Assembly: GCF_036588685.1 (NCBI RefSeq)
Contig: NC_086384.1
Location: 49,803,973 to 49,867,972, forward strand
Source: Mytilus trossulus
Lineage: Eukaryota; Mollusca; Bivalvia; Mytilida; Mytilidae
Length of the DNA: 64,000 nucleotides
Direction of reading: 5' to 3'
Position numbers and translations under genes: made by a program. The notes under the pieces were generated by a model. The model searched no databases and had not been told where the DNA came from. It saw nothing but the letters and a program-made list of their open reading frames with translations. Positions 25,253-37,300 of this stretch are shown here, piece after piece. How positions within the stretch are numbered: position 1 is the first letter of the stretch; every line of letters begins with the position of its first letter.

Positions 25253-27104
25253 TATAGAATTAAACTAAACAAAAACATAGGGCGAACATGATTCATTGAT
25301 GGTTTTGGGATTTTCTTGCATCGTTTTTTAGTCTGAAAACAGATTGTGTCCATAATGGATATTTCTATTATTGTTTTGTTATTATATTAACTAATGTAGT
25401 GTGTATGACAGTATGATAGGGTACTTTGTACCAACTAATATTGTCCATTATTTATAATATTATTGTCTTTACCCAGTAAGGACCAAAATCCTATAACACT
25501 TTGTACATTATAAATGTCATTTGATGTTTTTGAGGAACATACGGTACACCAAATCTGTAAATACTGTTGAATGTTTATGGTAAACATAATAATATACCAC
25601 ATTGAAAGCTCATGATTGATACTAACATATCTAGATTGTAATTTGGCATCTTGTTCTCATTGTGAAACTAAATCAGATTTTCTATCAAGTTACTAGAAAT
25701 ATGCTGTTTCAGAATTCTGGGTAATATTTTTCAAAAGCATACACCAAAATGTTGTGATTGGTTAAAAATGTTGTAAATAAACAATTGACGTAGCTTTTTT
25801 TTCATTTTGATGTATGAAAAATGAGATTACTCATAGTCCTTTAGATTCAGAAAGGCTAAATGATCTCTGCAGAAAATTTGTCATATAATCAGAGATAAAA
25901 AAAAAATGTTTGATTTTACCATGGAAACGGTTGGTGAAAAGTACTGTCATGCAGGTTATCAGATTGAGTGGTATTTTCATACACAATGAACTTTATACTT
26001 CACTTGTGTTTTTTTGTATTCCTTCATTGTAGACAGATTTGAAATAAATTATCTCTTTGCACTTAAAAAGTCTGATTTTCTCTGCCATCTGCTGTAGTTC
26101 TATGTTATCCAGATTCAGAAGACTACAAAGTTACCTCCCCTTTCAGAATTAAGTCAGTGTCCTCCAGTTATCTTTCCTTGATACAATTTACAAGAGTTGT
26201 ATTTCTTAAAATAAATATCAGATTAGAATTGTAGACTATTTCATGTGGTCCACAATGAATATTTATTGTTCATGGAAAACCAAGTTTCCTAGATTACATG
26301 GGTAGAAAAAATCATAAACTGAAATAATTAGATTTGAACAGGCAGCCATTGGACTTTGAAGTCGAATGTTATTTGAAAGCAACCTTTTAACAATAAAAAT
26401 TAAGATATTTGCAGAATTACTTTTAGAAAGAATTTAATTCATATCCTTTAGAGCAACACAAATACAAGTATCTATTTTTACCATATGCATTGTTCAAAAT
26501 ACAAATATTGAATGATAATTAGCTGTTTTTGGGTGCATCTGAGTACTGATATACATTGTATAAATAAGAAAAATATGGTAAAAAATCGATTGCCATTGAA
26601 TAAACAATCATCCACTGACCAAGGGACATAAATGTTAGCAAATAAAAGTAAACAATGCAAGAACAAATCCATATTGCAATGCAAGCTATAAACAGCCCAA
26701 ACAAAACAATTCAAAGGACCAAACTAATAGGGTGATTTGTAAACAAACAAATTGATATAGAGCAACTAAAAACCTCTTGAGGTCTCTGATTGGACCTCAT
26801 CGCCATGGTTCATTTGTCATTGTCATTCTCCAGATAACATGATCACTTTTCGGAGATATTTTAAGCAATAGTTCAATCTTATTGTTACCTATCTTCAAAT
26901 TCCCACAACAGAGAAAATACCTTAAATTTATATATTTTCTATAGTGAGGCACCTGTTGATGTATCAAAAACACAGCCTCTTTCTGTCAGAATCAGGAAGT
27001 TAAATCTTATGCCTCTGGATGCGAGAGTACTATTGTATTGTCTTCACATTTAGAACCATTGCAACTAGTGTTGTCAAACCATACATTTTTGCATTAAATT
27101 GAGA

Positions 27105-27360
27105 ATGGAAACGGGGAATGTATCAAAGAGACAACAACCCGACAATAGAAAAAACAACAGCAGAAGATCACCAACAGGTCTTCAATGTAACGAGAATTTC
27201 CTGCACCCGGAGGCGTCCTTCAGCTGGCCCCTAAACAAATATATACTAGTTCAGTGATAATGAACGCCATACTAATTTCCAAATTGCACACAAGAAACTA
27301 AAAATAAATAAATACAAGACTAACAAAGACCAGAGGCTCCTGACTTGGGACAGGCGTTAC
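27105..27360 (+). repeat. Interspersed repeat (CACCCGGAGGC family), copy 1
   Basis: Closely matches 57858-58108 in the same orientation, sharing CACCAACAGGTCTTCAATGT, CCTTCAGCTGGCCCCTAAAC and TATACTAGTTCAGTGATAAT. A short fragment of the same family may occur near 38383-38425. Non-coding. Confidence 0.8.
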
Positions 27361-28207
27361 TCCAATAATCTTTCGACCATTTAACCAGTAGTTTATGTTG
27401 ATGTTTGAAGGCCTTGTCTTTAGTACCCTTCAAATGCAGGTTTTATAATACGATTAATTGAGTTCGTCCTTTGAAATTATATAACTTGTCTGTCAGGATT
27501 TCTGGCAAAGTTTTACTTTGAACTATCCAATACTCGGCATCTACTGTGGCTTTTGTAATAACTTAAAATTGAAAAATAAAAACCTTTTTGATCTCGTCCA
27601 ATTGAAAATGTCTGAAACCGACAATTCTATATTTTTTTCTTGATATCTCAGAAAATAATGTGGAGGGTATCAATTTGAAATGATTAACCCTGTTATTCAT
27701 ACCATCAAGTGTACATTAATTATATTCACGTTGTTTGCATTTCACAATTTTTTTAGTTGGAATTTCATTTAAAGTATGACAAAGCCTTGCACAATTGAGG
27801 TTGTACATTCAGATAGCGATGTAGCAAAAATATGCAATATAATAGATTAAAAATAAAATGGTGAAGGAAATCATGAAATTTAATCTGATTACTGTTCAAA
27901 AAACATGTTTACTTAAGATTTTGCCCCAAGCTGATTAATAATGATTTCAATACACGCTCATAATCAAATATACTAATTTTGAAAAAGTCTGGTTATTAAA
28001 CTAGTTAGTGATTTTGGTATTTGGTCCTTCCAACAGTTGACAACACTAATTATAACAGCTCTTCCAGTGGTCCGTAGGTATCCTGTCGAAGGCCAAATTT
28101 CAGTCCCTATCCAACATAATTTCATTTTACAGTCTCAGTAAAAACTAAAACTTCCCATACAGCCATAATAACAGACCAACCTTGTATTCATATTTATCTT
28201 GTTTCCT

Positions 28208-28420
28208 TCTGAAAGAGGGACAAAAGATAAACCAAAGGGACGAAAGATAAACCAAAGGGACAGTCAAACTCATAAATCGAATATAAACTGACAATGCCAT
28301 GGCTAAAAATGACAAGCAGACAAACGATAGTACACATGACTCAACATAGAAAACTAAAGAATAAACAACACGAACTGAACATGCATGAAATATTTGGCAC
28401 TGGACATTAAGCAACCAAAA
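28208..28420 (+). repeat. Interspersed mussel-type repeat, second copy with ATCA tail
   Basis: Related to 23046-23215 (GGGACAGTCAAACTCATAAA, ATAAACTGACAATGCCATGG, ACAACACGAACTG). GGGACGAAAGATAAACCAAA is duplicated at its start. It ends near AAAAATCAATCAATCC, a SINE-like tail. Confidence 0.65.
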
Positions 28421-28812
28421 ATCAATCAATCCTTATAGTTACAGTGAGGCCTTCAAGACAAGCTTATTGCAAAAAGAATCAACTCAAAGCATTGTTATAC
28501 ATTGTTCTAATATATATATATTTAATAATAATTATAAAAATAACAAAAAATAGAGAAAATGAGGTATGTCTAACATTCATATACACTTCATGTCTTATAT
28601 TTAAAAAACAGAACTTCTTGTTAAATAATTTTTAGTTTTTCAAAGTAAAACTTCCTTTCGGAATAAGAATTATAGATTTACAAATAAACTGAATTAACAG
28701 AAGCATAACAATGAACCATACTGAGAAAAATTAGGTAAATTTGAATAAGGTGTTTAAAATAAAATATCATATGTAGTATGCCAAAGGGATGAAACTCCCA
28801 TCATGAAAGAAC

Positions 28813-29091
28813 TTAAGGTGGTACCTAACACTTTAACCAAAATTAATTTGGCTCGTTTAATTTGCATAAAATTTTGACAAAGTATTTACTTTAACCCTTT
28901 GACAAAAAAATAAAAATTTCAAAAAATTTGAACCAACTGTTTTATCAGAAAAATTACACTGGTTATAAAGCAGTTTGACATACACTTATTTTGATCATTG
29001 AACAGCTTAATATTCCCTTTACAACACAACATAATTAAAACGTTTTGCTGATTTTACAGTTATCTCCCTGTAGTGTTAGGTACCACCTTAA
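28813..29091. mobile_element. 271-bp MITE with TTAA duplication (GGTGGTACC ends)
   Basis: TTAA at 28813-28816 and 29088-29091 flank perfect inverted ends, GGTGGTACCTAACACT and AGTGTTAGGTACCACC. The body is non-coding. A TTAA duplication implies a piggyBac-type transposase in trans. It sits just past the SECIS exon of the minus-strand selenoprotein gene and may fall within or just beyond the transcript. Confidence 0.87.
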
Positions 29092-29249
29092 CACAGTTTT
29101 AGTTTAAATAATCCAAACCTTTACGATCAAGGCAACTGAGAGTGTCTTACATTTATAAACCTAGCACACATTTAGCACTAATGAGACAATATGTATACAT
29201 AATATTGAAATTGTTTAAATATTATAATGCTCCATTTAAAATCCTTTTT

Positions 29250-29464
29250 ATAAAACTACAATTCCACCATTCAAGCATATATCACAGAGGCGACACCTGG
29301 TAGTAATCAACCTTAGTCAAGGTAGATAACTCAGTTAGACTCCTCCCATTGTTATGGTTTCAGGAATCCTACGTCATGACACTACACTCTGTCAGATCTG
29401 TGACTTACGAACAAATGATGGAAAAGTGTCACAACTTTTGGCTTCCCAACAACAACTTGACAAT
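29250..29464 (-). other. PRXL2B: Predicted 3'UTR exon of the selenoprotein gene
   Basis: On the minus strand a strong acceptor (TTTTATTTATTTGCAG) ends at 29465, and the exon would begin at 29464. The matching donor GTAAGT at 31168-31163 lies three bases after the stop codon. Splicing removes 1.7 kb of repeats and brings the SECIS-like fold to about 90 nt from the stop. The 3' limit is a guess; I found no canonical AATAAA. Confidence 0.65.
29315..29392 (-). promoter_or_regulatory. SECIS-like element (selenocysteine insertion)
   Basis: On the minus strand ATGAC (29377-29373) and TGAG (29333-29330) can form the tandem G.A quartet. Between them GTAGGATTCCT pairs with AGGAGTCTAAC, 10 of 11 positions including wobbles. 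AAA at 29360-29358 follows one base after the helix, about 12 nt from the quartet, as in known SECIS elements. A small apical stem, CCAT-AACA-ATGG, would make it form 2. Below the quartet a 4-nt internal loop is followed by a GTAG/CTAC stem. It lies in the predicted 3'UTR of a gene with an in-frame UGA. Fold made by eye. Confidence 0.85.
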
Positions 29465-29635
29465 CTGCAAATAAATAAAATTTAACTTATTAAAAATTTA
29501 TATCTTTATAAGCATAAAATCAATGTTCAATCACATTATATCTCAGTACAGTATTTGTGATAAATATTTTAAATGTAAACATCTTTAACCAACTCAAAAA
29601 TTTGCCTTTTCTTGTTTTAATTACATAACAACTCA

Positions 29636-30654
29636 GGCCACGTTTTTTTAATTTGTTGGTTTACGGATTTTCTCCATGAAAAGGGGGGTCGGTCGGTCGG
29701 GAAAAAAAAAGAAAAAAAAAGATCTTTCAAGACATAAAACTGATATGCAAAATAAATATATATATATTTCACCTTTCTAATAATATGTTTGTCATACTAT
29801 TTTGTCATCATTTTTAAATTTTAGTTCGATGAAATAGTATTTCGCAGCTGTAATAAACATCGCATAACATTGTCTAATAATTTCCCGTAAAAAAGGGGTG
29901 CACGGACAAAGACGAAATTAAATCGTCATTTCACAGACAAGAAAAAGAGATTCATGTCGGTAACTCTTAATTAAAACTTGGTGAATAATAATAAGCACAG
30001 CAACTGATAAAGACAAAAATGTAAAAACATCGTATGAAAATAAGTTTCAACACACGTGTCAAAAACATAATTGACTTGTCCACTGGCAAAACAAAAAAAA
30101 TCGGGTTAAATAATAGTTGTCATGCATTCCCCTTTCTTTTTTTTCATCCAAATGGACGATATTTTTTTATTATCTATGAAAACAAGAAAATTTCAAATGA
30201 TTTGTTAAAATTAAGTACTTTAACTTGATGTCTTGAACTTCCACCTGTCCACATTTGGACAAGTCTATTTCTAAGAGAACAGGCATCTTACGGACTGGTG
30301 AAAAATAAAGGAAACAAACTTATTGTGTAACTGGTTTTAAACACAGGTTTCGTTCCGCAAAATTATTTGCGCAAACAACATTTCAAGGTCATTAATAATT
30401 GATTTGTCTATTTTTAGAAACGTAAACTGAAAGTTTCATTTTTTCACAACAGAAAGTGTCATCACTTCTGTAAGTGATTTATGCATTTCCTTTCAATAAA
30501 AAAAGGATATTTTAATTATTTTTCAGGGATAATGCATTTGTTAGGATCGGCTGGAATAAAAAAGCATGAAAAGTCAATGTTAATATTTTTATTCTGGAAA
30601 TCAGCAAAATCGGGTCGGCAGATCCGTAAACCAACAAATTAAAAAATCCTGGCC
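29636..30654. mobile_element. 1-kb DNA element with long inverted ends, TCA flanks
   Basis: The ends 29636-29668 and about 30622-30654 are reverse complements, sharing TTTTTTAATTTGTTGGTTTA and CGGAT after GGCCA. TCA flanks both sides (29633-29635 and 30655-30657), possibly a 3-bp target duplication. A small TCGG repeat and A-rich stretch follow the left end. No transposase is seen. It lies in the predicted 3'UTR intron of the selenoprotein gene. Confidence 0.75.
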
Positions 30655-30754
30655 TCAGATTTAAATATCAATGAATATACAAGTTTTCCTCCATCCACAA
30701 AATTGGTACCCACGAAAAAAAATAAACCCACAGTATTTGAAAACGATCTGACTC

Positions 30755-30932
30755 AAATGACTTTCATGCTATGACTGCTTTGTTTCTTCATTTGATTGAG
30801 GTAATGGACAAGAGGCTCCCTGGACCTCTGGATATGATATAAATGACTTACATGCTATGACTGCTTCGTTTCTTCATTTGATTGAGGTAAAGAACAAGAG
30901 GCTCCCTGGACCTCTGAATATGATATAAATGA
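30755..30932 (-). repeat. Two tandem copies of the selenoprotein last-exon end
   Basis: Bases 30755-30840 and 30841-30932 repeat the sequence at 31158-31240, which encodes the protein's C-terminal tail, the stop codon and the 3'UTR donor. On the minus strand each copy keeps the tail-like coding words. The copy at 30841-30932 retains a GTAAGT donor; the first copy reads GAAAGT there. They lie inside the predicted UTR intron and are probably not used. Confidence 0.8.
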
Positions 30933-31155
30933 GGGCCCTCATGGGGTTTTTGATTATGTGATTACTTGGCCGTTTTTTTAATGATTATTTGATTATTAAG
31001 CCAAATATTTCATGATTATTTGATTACCTAGGACTGTATTTTTAGTTTATGATTATTTGATTACTAAAGATAAGCAAATATTTAATGATTATGTGATTAT
31101 ATTGGCAAAAAAATGGTGATTATGTGATTACTAGGACCCCCTCATGAGGGGCCTC
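30933..31155. mobile_element. hAT-like MITE, 223 bp, 8-bp target duplication
   Basis: ATAAATGA occurs at 30925-30932 and 31156-31163. The inverted ends are GGGCCCTCATGGGG and CCCCTCATGAGGGGCC. The body is dense in TGATTATTTGATTA-like repeats, resembling hAT subterminal motifs. It inserted between tandem copies of the selenoprotein last-exon end. The right target duplication overlaps the GTAAGT donor beside the stop codon. Confidence 0.83.
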
Positions 31156-31171
31156 ATAAATGACTTACATG

Positions 31172-31335
31172 CTATGACTGCTTAGTTTCTTCCTTTGATT
31201 GAGGTAATGGACAAGAGGCTCCCTGGGCCTCTGGATATTCCACCGTTTCCTGGATACCTAGCACTTTTAATACTTCATTAGGACTGACATGGTCTGATGG
31301 CTCTTGTTGTTTAAAATTCAGTAAAACTTTTCCTC
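31172..31335 (-). CDS. PRXL2B: PRXL2B/SelU coding exon 6 (C-terminus)
   Basis: The acceptor TTTTACAG precedes 31335. The exon completes a Gly codon, then reads GKVLLNFKQQEPSDHVSPNE and VLKVLGIQ, matching human DKVLLHFVQKSPGDYV..HILQVLGI. A variable tail ends KEETKQS and stop TAG (31174-31172). The donor GTAAGT follows three bases later. Confidence 0.93.
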
Positions 31336-34300
31336 CTGTAAAACAATATAAAATTTTTCAACGAACATAGGGGGACTTAACAAAAGAATAGAAATCTGTT
31401 AATACCTACAATGTACATGTATAATCATGTATGTTCTGCTGTTGTCTTTTCTATGGTCAGGTTGTTTTCTCTTTGGCACATTCCCCATTTCCTTTCTCAA
31501 GTTTATGTATGTTTTGACATTATTTTTTTTCACTGACAGCTAATGATGTCTTTACACCAAATTCATTAGATGTTGGATGTGTACTGATTGATATTTTAGT
31601 CTTAGAAAAAATCTTTTTTTATTAGTTTTAATTGGCATTGAACTTGCTGTCAGTAACTTTGAGGACTCTCAGATCTGTACTCTGAAAACTTTTGTTGTAA
31701 GGGATGTAGAAATACCTTGCCATGTCTGTTCTGTGTTTTGTTAAATGTTTTCTCCTTCGAATTGATATTATCTTTTATATGTTCTTATGTTGTACTGTTA
31801 CAATCATCTTACCTTGACCCCATTTTCATGGCTATGTGGTCAAAGTTTGGTGCCTATTCAAATTGAGGACCCTGAATTGTTGGTTCATGTCAGTAATATT
31901 GCGGGAGACTTTTCTATAGTTTTGATATAATTTGTCCCAACAGTAGTTCACAGCACTGTCAAAATCTTTTTAGGATAGAGCAGATTTCAAATTCTTTAAT
32001 TTGCGTTATTTTTGTCTAAGCATGCACTACAAAATAACTTTTGTTACAGACAAACCATTAATATGATACTGCTCAATTACTGTTTAAAACTTGTGAGGTG
32101 TTTTTTTTAGGTTCATGTTAAGGGGGCTCGCGGGTCTAAATCAACTTTTTTCTATTATAGGATTTTGCTTTTTTATTCTATGATTAAACTTGATCTTATA
32201 TCTAATATAAATATAAAATAAAAATACGGGATCACTGTTCATTTAAGTTCACAATCTGCCTCCGAAAGAAACAATCCTTTTTGCTAATGTCCTGTTTTTC
32301 TGTTGAACTAATAGGAGAAATATTGGTAATATGGAAATACAAAAAGAACCAAATTACAGAAATTGCTTAAATTTAACCATTATTTACTTTATGTAGCAAT
32401 AATAAATCAAAGCGCTGTGAGCACTGTAGGCAGTTAACCAAAAACCCAGGCAAACATGTGTGCTGGTGGTGACTGTTAGTAGTTCAAGTTGACTTAAGTA
32501 CGAGCTTGTAAAAGTTTGAATGGACTTGCGTCCCTGGAAAGAAAACTGAGTTTGTGTTTTACAGTACAAAAGTTATGAGACACAACAAATGTTTACTACT
32601 ACAGGGATCAATGGTGAGGTCTGACTGACCTGTCCATAGTAAATGTAAATGACCCCCACCTTCACCCCAAGTCCATGATGTCTAAGTTTGCAATAAAATG
32701 ACAGGTGTTGGCCTAGGGTCTAGCAAAGTGATATCAAATGTGTCGCCTATGAGATTGACCTTGTATGTCATTCAATTTTTTTGAAATGAAAAACAGGAAT
32801 GAATATGGTTTAGGCGTTGGTAGCTAAATCTTTTAAAAGTTCTCAAAACACACACAAGAGGGTATGGGGTAACCCTAGGGACTACCCCTATTTTTCATTT
32901 GATTTTTTATATTGTCCCATACCTGTATGGGACAATATAAAATAATATATATGGTTTATGGGTGGGGATCTTGACCGTTATCAAGTTTTCAAACAGGAGG
33001 GGGGTGAGGGACCCCAGTGACTTCCCCTATATTTCATTTGATTTGTTATATTGTCCAATACATGAATATATATGGTTGAGGGGTGGGGATCTCATCTGTT
33101 TCTAAGTATCAAACAGCAGTGGGTATGGTGACCCTAAGGACTCTCCCTATATTTCATTTGATTAGTTCTCGTACATGAATATATGGTTTAAATTAAAGGT
33201 GGGGACCTCGACTGTTTCCAATTTCTCAATCAGATGACTGCAGGGACTCCCCCTATATTTCATTTAATTTAGAGTTGGGGATCCCTTCTGTTTCAAAGTT
33301 CTTAAACATGAGGGGTAGGGTGACCACAGGGACTTCCCCTATACTTCATTTGATTTTGTTATATAGTCTTATACATGAGTATATATGGTTAAGGGGTGAT
33401 GATCTCAAATTTTTCCAAGTTCCCATATGAAGCTGTACAGTGACCATAGGGACCCCCTTATAATTTATTTGATTTGTAATATTGTCCCATACATAAATAT
33501 ATATTGTTTAAGATTGTGGATCTCGACCGTTGTAAATTCTAAAACAGAAAGGGGTAGAGTGGCCCCAGTAACCCCACCTATATTTTATATGATTTGTTAT
33601 ATTGTCCCATACATGAATATATATTGTTTAGGGGTAGGGATCTTGACCTATACCAAGTTTTGGTCATTTTGGTTTCTTGTGGATAGTTGTCTCATTGACA
33701 ATCATACCACATCTTTTTTTATATAAGAAACTTCCAGCTATTTTAACTGACCTATCAAAATTGAGAAGAAAAAATTACCCCTTGAAATTGCAGTAATATG
33801 TTTAACTTGAAAAGCATTTAACATGCATTACCAACATTTATCACTGATTAAAAAAAATATACTGTTACCAGGAACATATATATTGTTAGATAAACTGTTC
33901 CCAGTTGTCACTTGTATTGAATTTTGACATTAAAATTGGTGTACAAAATATTTTCTGCTTTTTCTTTCTTTTAAACAATTTTGGTTTTCAATTCTAGTGT
34001 TTATATTTATTTACCATGCATAGCTGTATTTTGTCACCTGTCTGGATTATTTTTAGTTGACAACCCCAAAACCCGGGATTACCCTTATCCACTTCCGGAA
34101 TCAGATTCAATATTGTAATCTCGCGACAGCCATTTTGTTTACAATGTTGTTTTTGACAGAAAGTGAGATACGATTTTACTTGGATTTACACATTATTTAT
34201 CGGCGATTTTCTGTCTAAAGCTAGCGGTTGAACAAATTGAACATCGGTGTCATGAATAGTAACGATGAAAATAAGTTTGAGATCGTGTTTTTAGGAAACT

Positions 34301-37300
34301 TTGGTAAAAATGTTTGCAAAGTTATTTTTTTATTTTCTTTCAAGGTCCGTCTGGCGTAGCTAGTAATTAAGTAGAAAATCCGACTGCAAAAGTGGAAGGT
34401 AACAGACCCCGGACCACCGCTTATTTGAACCCCTGCGTCCAAATTAAAAAGATACGAAAATTTCGTCTTCTTATTCAAAATTGCAGCCAACAGCGTGATC
34501 AGTGCAACTTATATACGTAGTTCACTACGTATTGACGACAAACTATATTCCTACAAGTTTTGCAATTTAGGAAATCTTAACTTCTTGTCTTTAAAGATTT
34601 TCGGCAATTAAATATTTCATACATTTGTTCTCTGACATCTTAGCCAAAAGCTCAGGGGATAATAAACTACATAAAAAATCCTAATGTGCTCTACTTCCTT
34701 TGTGCAACTTCAAAACTTTTGGGAAAATCGACAATCATTTAAAGTTTTTCTGGTCATATTTTTTGTAATCCAGAATGAAAAGTATAAAAAAACTGTGCAA
34801 TAAGTTATAAATAATATAGTAAACAGCTAGATAATAACAATGGCCCATATTTCAGCATTTATTGGGTAGCACACAAATCCAGGGCGCTCGCATAAGGCAG
34901 CTTAACTGCCTAAAAATATAGGTCACAGATGCGTTAAAAAAGACATTTCAATTTAAACGTAAAAAAATTACAATTTTGCACTAAAGGGAGATAATTGGAG
35001 CTTTTTCAATGATATTAACATTTTAAAAGTCATCTGTGGCCAAACCAAATCAATTTGTCTGGGTGATTTGAACCATATTATAAAGTTATAACTAATAGTG
35101 TAATAAATAAAATGTGTAATGAAAAAACAAATGTTTATTTTTTTGCTGATTTTTTTTTATACCTGCGAGCCTCCTTAATTTCATAAATATTTAGTACACA
35201 AAGTGTGATGCCCAAATTCTGTAAAGTTTGCATGTCAAAATCCTGAAAAAATAACAAGTTACAACTGGTAAAGGTACCCATGTGTACAGTATTATGTTTA
35301 AGTAAGTACAGACCTGCTCCAATGACCAGAGTTCCACCATTTTGAAAACCATCACCTTTAAAATCTCCATCAATTTTATCTTCCTTGGCCTGTAACATTT
35401 AAAAATAATTTCTCTTTCTTGATTGTTAATACATATTCAGTATATATAACATTTTATTCCAATGTTAATGTACCCTGCTTTGTACAAGATCAGCATTTGT
35501 TAATACATATTCAGAATACATAACATGTTATTCCAATGCTAATGTACCCTGCTTTGTTCAAGATAAACATTTAAATAAGTGGAAGTACAAAAGTAAAACT
35601 GGAACAATTGATAACTGTGGATTTTATTTTATTATCTCCCTTTTTGGCAGTTTATAATTATCTCCCTATCTGACAGTTTTTAATTGTCTCCCTTTCTGAC
35701 AGTTTATAATTATCTCCCTTTCTGACAGTTTATAATTATCTCCCTATCTGACAGTTTATAATGATCTCTCTTTTGTCAGTTTTTAATAATCTTCCTTTCT
35801 GCCAGTTTTTAATTATCTCACTTTCTGTCAGTTTTTAATCATCTCCCTTTCTGACAGTTTTTAATTATATCTTTTTCTGACAGTTTTTAATTAACTCCCT
35901 TTCTGACAGTTTTTAATTATCTCACTTTTTGGCAGTTTTCAATTATCTCCCTTTCTGACAGTTTTTAATTATCTCCCTTTCTTGCAGTTTTTAAATATCT
36001 TCCTTTCTGATGGTTTTAAAATTTCTTCAATATAGAAGACCTTGACCTTTGTGTCTAATTATACACAACATATACTAACCTTAGACATTGCACTTCTTGA
36101 TGCTTTGGAAAAAATGGCAGGAAATACATTAAATATATTCATTCTGAAAAATAAAAGTACATATATATGTCTCTATACTGGTCTTGTCTTGTATTTCTTT
36201 TCCTGGCTGTATATTGCCTTGTTTATGACCTTGATAATGAATTTCCGTAGAGTTTTTTTTATTACATCAATAAAACACAGGTTCGTTGAAATTTAACTTT
36301 GTCTCCTCCAAATTAAGTAATTGTGGTTTTGATTCTAAATATTTAATTAAGAACAGTTATAAGAGTTGCAGTATATAAAGATTAACCATACACAGCCTCA
36401 CTTTTTATCTGTTTCTAAGCTTATCTGTTTTTATCTGTTTTTCAAAAGTGATTTTTTTCGAAGGGTTTAATATTTCGCAGTGGTGTCTTGTCATGGCTTT
36501 GTTTGGACTTGTTTGTTTGCTTTTTGGCCTTGAATGTTTGTCCCTAATATTTAATTAACTGTGCATTTGCATTCAGATATCGCAGATCAAATATAATCGT
36601 TCATAGTGTGTTAATTTATGTTTTTTGATGGAGTTTAGTCTGCCAATTGATATTTTATCCTGTTTTTCTATGATGTGATGTTATGCTATTGTTTCAGAAA
36701 AAGGGATAAGGTTTGGTACCATTTAAACGTTTAATCCCGCTGCAAATGTTTGCACCTGTCCTAAGTCCAGTTGTTGTTGTTTGTTTTTGTAATTTATATG
36801 TGTTTCTCGTATTTTATATGATAAAATTATGTCTATGAGCGGATAAACAAAAGAACGTCAGCCAATCAGAAGACTGTTACATCCAAATTTAAACTATTTG
36901 GAAATGACTTTAATTTATTTTGTTATCCTATTAATAATCTCCTTCTTAAAAAATGATTTTTTCAGTATAGTTTCTTCATTTCTTTACAATTTACATGAAC
37001 TTACCTTCTAAAACCAAGACTTTTATAGCACTGTTTTTTCATATCTATATACAAATCTAAAAATAAAAATCGCAAACTATTTCATATTCATTGATATTCA
37101 ACATAAAAAAAAATCACCTCGTTCAGTTTGAATGTTTGTTGTCATACTTAGACCACAATGACCTAGATTCTTTGCTTGGATAAGTCAGGTTGACTCAGCT
37201 GACTGTAAGACATTTTAAAATTTAGAATTTGAGTGTAAATTCAACAAATTTATTATTGAACTTGTTGAACAATAAATAAAAAAGGTAAGATTTTTGGCTT

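Larger units (their letters stand above)
23891..28200. other. Gene-free stretch downstream of MLF
   Basis: AT-rich, without convincing exons on either strand; short ORFs here lack splice context and codon bias. It contains the foldback element at 25034-25252 and the interspersed repeat at 27105-27360, listed separately. Otherwise I see only scattered simple repeats, such as the TA-rich run near 24885-24910. Confidence 0.6.
32118..35178. mobile_element. 3-kb element with TTAA duplication (GGCTCGCGGGT ends)
   Basis: TTAA at 32118-32121 and 35175-35178 flank inverted ends GGGGGCTCGCGGGTC and TACCTGCGAGCCTCC (about 13 of 15 matching). This is the third TTAA-flanked family in the window. No transposase ORF is visible. 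The interior carries the tandem repeat at 32861-33660. It lies in the last coding intron of the selenoprotein gene. Confidence 0.72.

Noticed and set aside
34221-34490. 89-aa minus-strand ORF (MAAILNKKTKFS...)
   Set aside because: It lies within the TTAA-bounded 3-kb repeat, inside an intron, with no recognised motif.
35135-35398. Minus-strand ORF of 87 aa continuing past PRXL2B exon 5 (ending near YKKKSAKK)
   Set aside because: Only the first 25 codons are PRXL2B. The continuation is intron read-through running into the TTAA element's end. The cryptic acceptor before GATTTTGAC would give a stop two codons later in the required phase, and the true last exon at 31172-31335 matches the family.
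35631-36020. CRISPR-like array of 26-bp repeats
   Set aside because: The repeats are contiguous without spacers and lie in a eukaryotic intron: a minisatellite.
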